A stretch of 64,000 bases of DNA from Luedemannella flava (lineage in GTDB: Bacteria > Actinomycetota > Actinomycetes > Mycobacteriales > Micromonosporaceae): assembly GCF_039528515.1 (NCBI RefSeq), contig NZ_BAAALT010000003.1:1-64000 (forward strand), in the 5' to 3' direction. This document shows positions 59,953 through 64,000 of the stretch, in pieces. The position numbers and the translations under genes are program-made. The notes below the pieces were generated by a model. That model saw only the letters and a list, made by a program, of their open reading frames with translations. It did no database searches and was not told the origin of the DNA. Every line of letters begins with the position of its first letter. The first letter of the stretch is position 1.

Positions 59953-61417
59953 CGGTCGAGGCAGAACGGCCGGTCGCGCGNTTGCCGTACGACCAGCGGG
60001 TGTCCTCGTCCGACTCGGAGCGGCGGCCGCGGGTGGCGCGCACGTCGCTCTCGTCGTCGGGCCAGTCGGCGAACCCGTCCGCGCGGTACTGCGGCTGGGC
60101 AGGCGTCTCCACCGGGGTGCGCGGACGCTCCCGGCGTCCGGCGGCCGGACGGGGGCGGGCCGACTCGACGTCCGAGCGGGCCACGATCTGCTCGACGTTG
60201 TCCTTGTGCCGGGCCAGCCGCGCCTCGTACTCCTGCTTGCGGGCCTCCTCGACGTAGGCGAACCGGCTCGCGGCGCTGGCCACGTCGGCCTGGTCGCTGC
60301 GCGACAGGACCCGGTCGTACAGCGACGGCGGCCCGAGGGTCATCAAAAACTTCACGAGTACGGGCAGGATCTCGATGGCCGTGATGAACAACAGCAGGGC
60401 CAGGTACGCCGTCTTGAGGGTGCTGTTGGTGTCCGCCAGCTCGCTGAGCGCCTCCAACCGGCCGAGCAGCCCGTCGGCGTCGCGGCTGCGCTCGGCGAAC
60501 GCCTGCTCCTCGGCCTTCTTGTCGGCCACGCGCCGGGTCAGGTCGGCCTGCGCCTTCGACAGCTCGGCGGACGCGCTGGCCCGCGCGTTGACGGTCGCCT
60601 CGGTCTGTTTGCTCGCGTGCTCGCGGACCGCCTTGTCGTAGGCGACCTTGGTCGTGTCGCGCAGCGCCTTCGCCTCGTCGGCGAGCTTCTTCTTGATGAA
60701 GTAGTCCGAGCCGGCGCCGGGGTTGCCGGTGCCGCCGGTGCCGTCGTGTTCCCGGGTCGCCGCCTCCTGCTTGGTCTGGTAGTCCTTGTTCTGGCTGTCG
60801 TACTGCTTCTTGAGCACCTCGATCTGCGGGTCATCGGGGATCTTCTCGATGATCGTGCCGTCGACGACCCCCTGCAGGCGCGCGATCTCCTTCTGCAGGT
60901 CGGGGATGCCGTTGTAGCGCACGTCGGTGTCGAGCTTGTGCTGGAACTCGCTCGCCTTCTGCTGCTGGAGCACCACGAGCTGGTTGTTGATCTCGCGCTG
61001 GAAGATCCAGAGAACCATCGGTGTCGAGATGACGCCGCCGATGATGGCCGCGAGCAGCAGCCGCGGCATCACCATGATGAGGTTCTGGTACCAGCGGTCG
61101 CGGCGCGGCGTGGCGGTCACCAGCCACCGGTCGAGGTTCATGATGGCCAGGCCCCACAGCAGGCCGATCGGCACGGCCCAGTACACCGGTACGCGTACGC
61201 CGACCACGAGGGCGAAGGTGCAGGACACGGCGGCCAGCACCGATGTGGTGAGCACGGCGCCCCCCACGCCGACGAACTTCGACCGCTCCCGGGGTGCCGC
61301 CTCCAGCACCCGCATGTCCGCGCCGGACAGCCACATCAGCGGCCCGCCCTTGACCCGGGGCGCGCCGCGGCCGGCCTCGGTCAGCGCGGGAGGTGAGTCG
61401 TCGGTCGGTTCGCTCAC
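59777..61417 (-). CDS. DUF4407-family membrane protein with periplasmic coiled coil (3' end uncertain)
   Basis: About 510-546 aa. Two paired helices near the N-terminus (AVLTTSVLAAVSCTFALVVG, AVPIGLLWGLAIMNLDRW) and a third (LLLAAIIGGVISTPMVLWIF) are followed by a long charged coiled coil (residues ~160-350). A fourth helix (TAYLALLLFITAIEILPVLV) and an Arg-rich C-terminal tail come next. This is the DUF4407 layout. The GTG at 61417 has GGAG six bases upstream. The frame continues past an ambiguous base at 59981 into the antisense of the converging gene before stopping at 59777, so the true C-terminus is probably near 59980. Likely part of the neighbouring membrane system. Confidence 0.8.
   Translation of the reverse strand: MSEPTDDSPPALTEAGRGAPRVKGGPLMWLSGADMRVLEAAPRERSKFVGVGGAVLTTSVLAAVSCTFALVVGVRVPVYWAVPIGLLWGLAIMNLDRWLVTATPRRDRWYQNLIMVMPRLLLAAIIGGVISTPMVLWIFQREINNQLVVLQQQKASEFQHKLDTDVRYNGIPDLQKEIARLQGVVDGTIIEKIPDDPQIEVLKKQYDSQNKDYQTKQEAATREHDGTGGTGNPGAGSDYFIKKKLADEAKALRDTTKVAYDKAVREHASKQTEATVNARASASAELSKAQADLTRRVADKKAEEQAFAERSRDADGLLGRLEALSELADTNSTLKTAYLALLLFITAIEILPVLVKFLMTLGPPSLYDRVLSRSDQADVASAASRFAYVEEARKQEYEARLARHKDNVEQIVARSDVESARPRPAAGRRERPRTPVETPAQPQYRADGFADWPDDESDVRATRGRRSESDEDTRWSYGXRATGRSASTATCGGRRRPARDRSRVARPGPSHGAVHRFCSVHAGASAACRPVSDRRRSGARRSGCTP
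59981..59981. other. Ambiguous base (N) at the junction of two converging genes
   Basis: The only ambiguous base in the window. It lies 29 bases after the stop of the 766-aa gene and within the 3' end of the DUF4407 gene, where the codon reads AAN. It may hide a small gap or misjoin. Confidence 0.95.
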
Positions 61418-61717
61418 AGGACACTCCGATCCGTCAGACAAGCCACGGGCCGGGCCCGCGCCTGTCGTCCGCGACCGGCCCGCGGCGCGAGCTTCCTGGA
61501 CGTTAATGAGTCCACAACGGAATGTCGCCAGCCGCCCGTACGAACCTCGGTCCGGTCGGTGCAACGTCACGCGACCATCGGACAGCGCCCGTCGGCGTTA
61601 TCGACAGTCGTGATCGCTGTACCGGGGATGGCCGCCGAGGACCTCGCGGCGACGGTCGGGCCCGCCGGCTGTGACGGAGTCGCACGTCGACGAACCGCAG
61701 GCCGTTAGGCTGGAGCT
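61418..61717. other. Divergent intergenic region
   Basis: Three hundred bases between the divergent DUF4407 and panE-like starts. No gene, hairpin or repeat is seen. Promoters for both directions are expected here, but no convincing -35/-10 pair could be picked out. Confidence 0.5.
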
Positions 61718-62635
61718 GTGAAGATCGCTGTCATCGGGGCCGGCGGTGTCGGCGGGTACTTCGGCGGCCGGCTCGCGGCCGCGGGACACGACGTCGCGTT
61801 CGTCGCGCGCGGCGCGCACCTTGACGCGCTGCTGCGCGACGGGCTCATCGTGACGAGCGTCGCGGGCGACCTCGCCGTGCGACCCGTTCAGGCGACCGGG
61901 GATACCCGCGAGATCGGCGAGGTCGACGCCGTACTCCTGGGTGTCAAGACCTGGCAGCTCGCGGACGCCGTGGCCGCGCTGCCCCCACTGCTGGGCGCGG
62001 ACACCGCGGTCGTGAGCCTGCAGAACGGGGTGGAGGCGCCGGCCGAGGTCGCGGCCGTGGTGGGGAAGACCGCCGTGCTGCCCGGCATCGCCAAGATCTT
62101 TGCCTGGATCGAGGGTGCGGGCCGCATACGTCATGCCGGTGGGGCCGCGTCGCTGGCGTTCGCCGAGTGGGACAACCGGCCCTCGGAGCGGGTCCGGCGG
62201 TTGCGCGCCGCGTTCGCTGACGCGGGTGCCGGCGTGACCATTGTCGAGCCCGCCGACATCTGGGCGGAGCTGTGGGAGAAGTTCCTGTTCGTGGTGTCGT
62301 TCGGCGGACTGGGAGCGGTGACGGGGGAGCCGATCGGCGTGCTGCGGACCCGGCCGGGCACACGTCGCCTGTTGGCCGACGCGATGACCGAGATCGGGAG
62401 GCTCGCCGGCGCGTCGGGAATCAGCCTCGCCGACGACGTCGTGGCGGCCTCGTTGGCGTACGTCGACCAGCAGCCCGAGGCCGGCACGTCGTCGTTGCAG
62501 CGAGACATTCTCGCCGGCCGTCGCTCGGAGTTGGAGGCGTGGACCGGTGCGGTGGTGCGCCTCGGTGACCGCACCGGCACCCCGGTCCCGGTCAACCGCA
62601 CCTTCTACGAACTGCTCAAGCTCCGCGGGGCGTGA
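61718..62635 (+). CDS. panE: Ketopantoate reductase-family protein (PanE/ApbA)
   Basis: 305-aa NADPH-dependent reductase. The N-terminal Rossmann motif is IGAGGVGGYFGGRLAAAGHDV. The substrate Lys lies in LLGVKTWQ, with Asn in SLQNGVEA, a second conserved Lys in LWEKFLF, and Glu in LQRDILAGRRSELEAW. By family it reduces 2-dehydropantoate to pantoate for coenzyme A synthesis. Actinomycetes carry several paralogues, so the physiological substrate is not certain. The GTG at 61718 follows GGAG in the preceding seven bases. It stands alone, with a hairpin between it and gltD. Confidence 0.88.
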   Translation: MKIAVIGAGGVGGYFGGRLAAAGHDVAFVARGAHLDALLRDGLIVTSVAGDLAVRPVQATGDTREIGEVDAVLLGVKTWQLADAVAALPPLLGADTAVVSLQNGVEAPAEVAAVVGKTAVLPGIAKIFAWIEGAGRIRHAGGAASLAFAEWDNRPSERVRRLRAAFADAGAGVTIVEPADIWAELWEKFLFVVSFGGLGAVTGEPIGVLRTRPGTRRLLADAMTEIGRLAGASGISLADDVVAASLAYVDQQPEAGTSSLQRDILAGRRSELEAWTGAVVRLGDRTGTPVPVNRTFYELLKLRGA

Positions 62636-62657
62636 CCGGCCGTGATGGTTCGGGAGG

Positions 62658-62693
62658 TCCTGGCGAGATCCGACCTCTCGGATCTCGCCAGGA
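62658..62693. terminator. Strong hairpin between converging panE and gltD
   Basis: A perfect 16-bp inverted repeat (TCCTGGCGAGATCCGA, loop CCTC, TCGGATCTCGCCAGGA) starts 22 bases after the panE stop and ends 15 bases before the gltD stop. It is the longest perfect stem seen in the window and serves both directions. Confidence 0.85.
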
Positions 62694-62708
62694 TCAGCTG
62701 ACGTCAGG

Positions 62709-64000
62709 TCAGCGGACGGCGAGGGGGACCGAGTCCGGACGGACCGGGGTCGGCAGGGTCGACGAGCCGGACAGGTAGGCGTCCACCGCCGCGGCGGCGG
62801 CCCGGCCCTCGGCGATGGCCCACACGATCAGTGACTGGCCGCGCCCGGCGTCACCGGCGATGAACACGCCGTCAACGGTGGATTTCCAACCCGCGTCCCG
62901 GATCGCACGACCTCGCAAATCGACCTCGACGCCGAGCGTGTCCAGGAAGCCACCCTCGCCCGCGTCGCCGACGGACACGAAGCCCATCGCCAGGAACACC
63001 AGGTCGGCCGGGATCTCCCGCTCGGTCCCCTCGATCTTGGCGAAGCGGCCGTCGACCATCTCGACCTCGTGCAGCGCGAGCGCCCGCACGTTGCCGTTCT
63101 CGTCGCCGACGAACCGCTCGGTGTTGACCGCGAACAGCCGCTCGCCGCCCTCCTCGTGGGCGCTGGACGTGCGGTAGATCAACGGCCAGGTCGGCCACGG
63201 GGTGAAGTCGGGGCGCAGGTCGGCCGGCCGCGGCATGATCTCCAGCTGGGTCACGCTCTTGGCGCCCTGGCGCAGCGCGGTGCCGAGGCAGTCGGCGCCG
63301 GTGTCACCGCCACCGATGATCACCACGTGCTGGCCGGCCGCGTCGATCGGCGACGCGTCCAGGTCGCCGAGCTGCACGCGGTTGGCCGGGACCAGGTACT
63401 CCATCGCCGAGTAGATGCCGGCCAGGTCGCGGCCGGGCACGGGAAGGTCGCGCGGAACCGTCGCGCCGGTGGCGATCACGACCGCGTCGAAGTCCGCGCG
63501 CAGCTGCTCGACGGACAGGTCCCGGCCGACGTGCACGCCGGTGACGAACCGGGTGCCCTCGGCCTCCATCTGCGCCAACCGCCGGTCGAGGTGGCGCTTC
63601 TCCATCTTGAATTCCGGGATGCCGTACCGCAGCAGCCCGCCGATGCGGTCGGCCGACTCGTACACGGTCACCCCGTAGCCGGCGCGGGTGAGCTGTTGAG
63701 CGGCGGCCAACCCGGCCGGGCCCGAGCCGATCACCGCGACGTTCTTACCGGTGAGCTGCACCGGGATCTGCGGCGCGACCCAGCCCTCGGCCCAGGCCCG
63801 GTCGATGATCTCGACCTCGACCTGCTTGATGGTGACGGCGTCGGAGTGGATGCCGAGCACGCAGGCGGCCTCGCAGGGCGCGGGGCAGAGGCGCCCGGTG
63901 AACTCCGGAAAGTTGTTGGTCGCGTGCAGCCGGTCGGCGGCGGCCTGCCACCGGTCGGTGCGCACCAGGTCGTTCCACTCCGGGATGAGGTTGCCCAGCG
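62709..64000 (-). CDS. gltD: Glutamate synthase small subunit (partial, 5' end outside window)
   Basis: About 430 residues of the NADPH-dependent GOGAT small subunit, open at the right edge. The visible N-terminal part reads LGNLIPEWNDLVRTDRW, followed by CPAPCEAAC (iron-sulfur cluster ligands), the FAD motif VIGSGPAGLAAAQQL and the NADPH motif IIGGGDTGADCLG. FIAGDAGRGQSL near the C-terminus closes the FAD site. It passes electrons from NADPH to GltB, which makes glutamate from glutamine and 2-oxoglutarate. gltB is expected beyond the right edge. The GTG at 63965 is internal, not the true start. Confidence 0.95.
   Translation of the reverse strand, partial: LGNLIPEWNDLVRTDRWQAAADRLHATNNFPEFTGRLCPAPCEAACVLGIHSDAVTIKQVEVEIIDRAWAEGWVAPQIPVQLTGKNVAVIGSGPAGLAAAQQLTRAGYGVTVYESADRIGGLLRYGIPEFKMEKRHLDRRLAQMEAEGTRFVTGVHVGRDLSVEQLRADFDAVVIATGATVPRDLPVPGRDLAGIYSAMEYLVPANRVQLGDLDASPIDAAGQHVVIIGGGDTGADCLGTALRQGAKSVTQLEIMPRPADLRPDFTPWPTWPLIYRTSSAHEEGGERLFAVNTERFVGDENGNVRALALHEVEMVDGRFAKIEGTEREIPADLVFLAMGFVSVGDAGEGGFLDTLGVEVDLRGRAIRDAGWKSTVDGVFIAGDAGRGQSLIVWAIAEGRAAAAAVDAYLSGSSTLPTPVRPDSVPLAVR

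Overview
The window is high-GC DNA (strong G/C bias at third codon positions, frequent GTG starts, many 1-4 base stop/start overlaps) typical of an actinobacterium. The mix of a LAL-type LuxR regulator, a caspase-like/NTPase/WD40 giant protein, a CBM2-bearing membrane protein and many secreted proteins suggests a mycelial actinomycete, most likely of the Micromonosporaceae. That placement is inference; no rRNA, tRNA, CRISPR array or insertion sequence was seen.

Layout. 1-5516 (minus): a rhamnose/lactate operon, rhaD (aldolase-dehydrogenase fusion), rhaB, lutA, lutB; lutB runs off the left edge. Its logic is L-rhamnulose to rhamnulose-1-phosphate to DHAP plus lactaldehyde, then L-lactate, then pyruvate. 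5733-6366: a decayed zinc alcohol dehydrogenase. 6894-14923 (plus): an 8-kb stress operon with a SRPBCC protein, a formaldehyde-dehydrogenase-like enzyme, DnaK, GrpE, a zinc-finger-less DnaJ, a CbpM/HspR-like MerR protein and ClpB. A HAIR-like site lies upstream and a perfect hairpin closes the operon. 15026-17311: a CBM2 membrane protein, a small membrane protein and a 5'-3' exonuclease.

17333-31284 is the most coherent accessory block: a GntR/FCD regulator, two MFS transporters, a dipeptide/nickel-type ABC importer (binding protein, two permeases, and a fused two-ATPase subunit encoded separately), a DrrAB-type exporter, two paralogous 2-hydroxyacid dehydrogenases and a Gfo/Idh/MocA oxidoreductase. 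Five copies of one 12-16 bp element (ATTRTGCAYAAT, four of them with a CCAT flank) lie in front of the regulator and of each transcription unit. This looks like a complete uptake-and-catabolism regulon for an unknown substrate.

31438-42380: a secreted orphan, a WGR/beta-propeller protein, small membrane proteins, an ABM monooxygenase with an iron-type alcohol dehydrogenase, a secreted zinc metalloprotease with a membrane partner, a LAL regulator, and a small gene next to a decayed one. 42461-47650: a 1729-aa protein with a degenerate caspase-like domain, a P-loop NTPase and 19 WD40 repeats. 47702-49545: an ABC-2 exporter.

49779-59952: an operon of six genes chained by 1-4 base overlaps: a single-chain SEDS glycosyltransferase/penicillin-binding transpeptidase fusion, a beta-rich unknown, a tail-anchored protein kinase, a small membrane protein, a zinc-ribbon GTPase and a 766-aa membrane protein. 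A DUF4407 coiled-coil membrane protein converges on it, and one ambiguous base (N, 59981) lies at the junction. This is the best candidate for an undescribed system: it looks like a self-contained cell-wall synthesis module controlled by a kinase and a GTPase. 61718-64000: panE-like reductase, a perfect 16-bp hairpin, and gltD running off the right edge.
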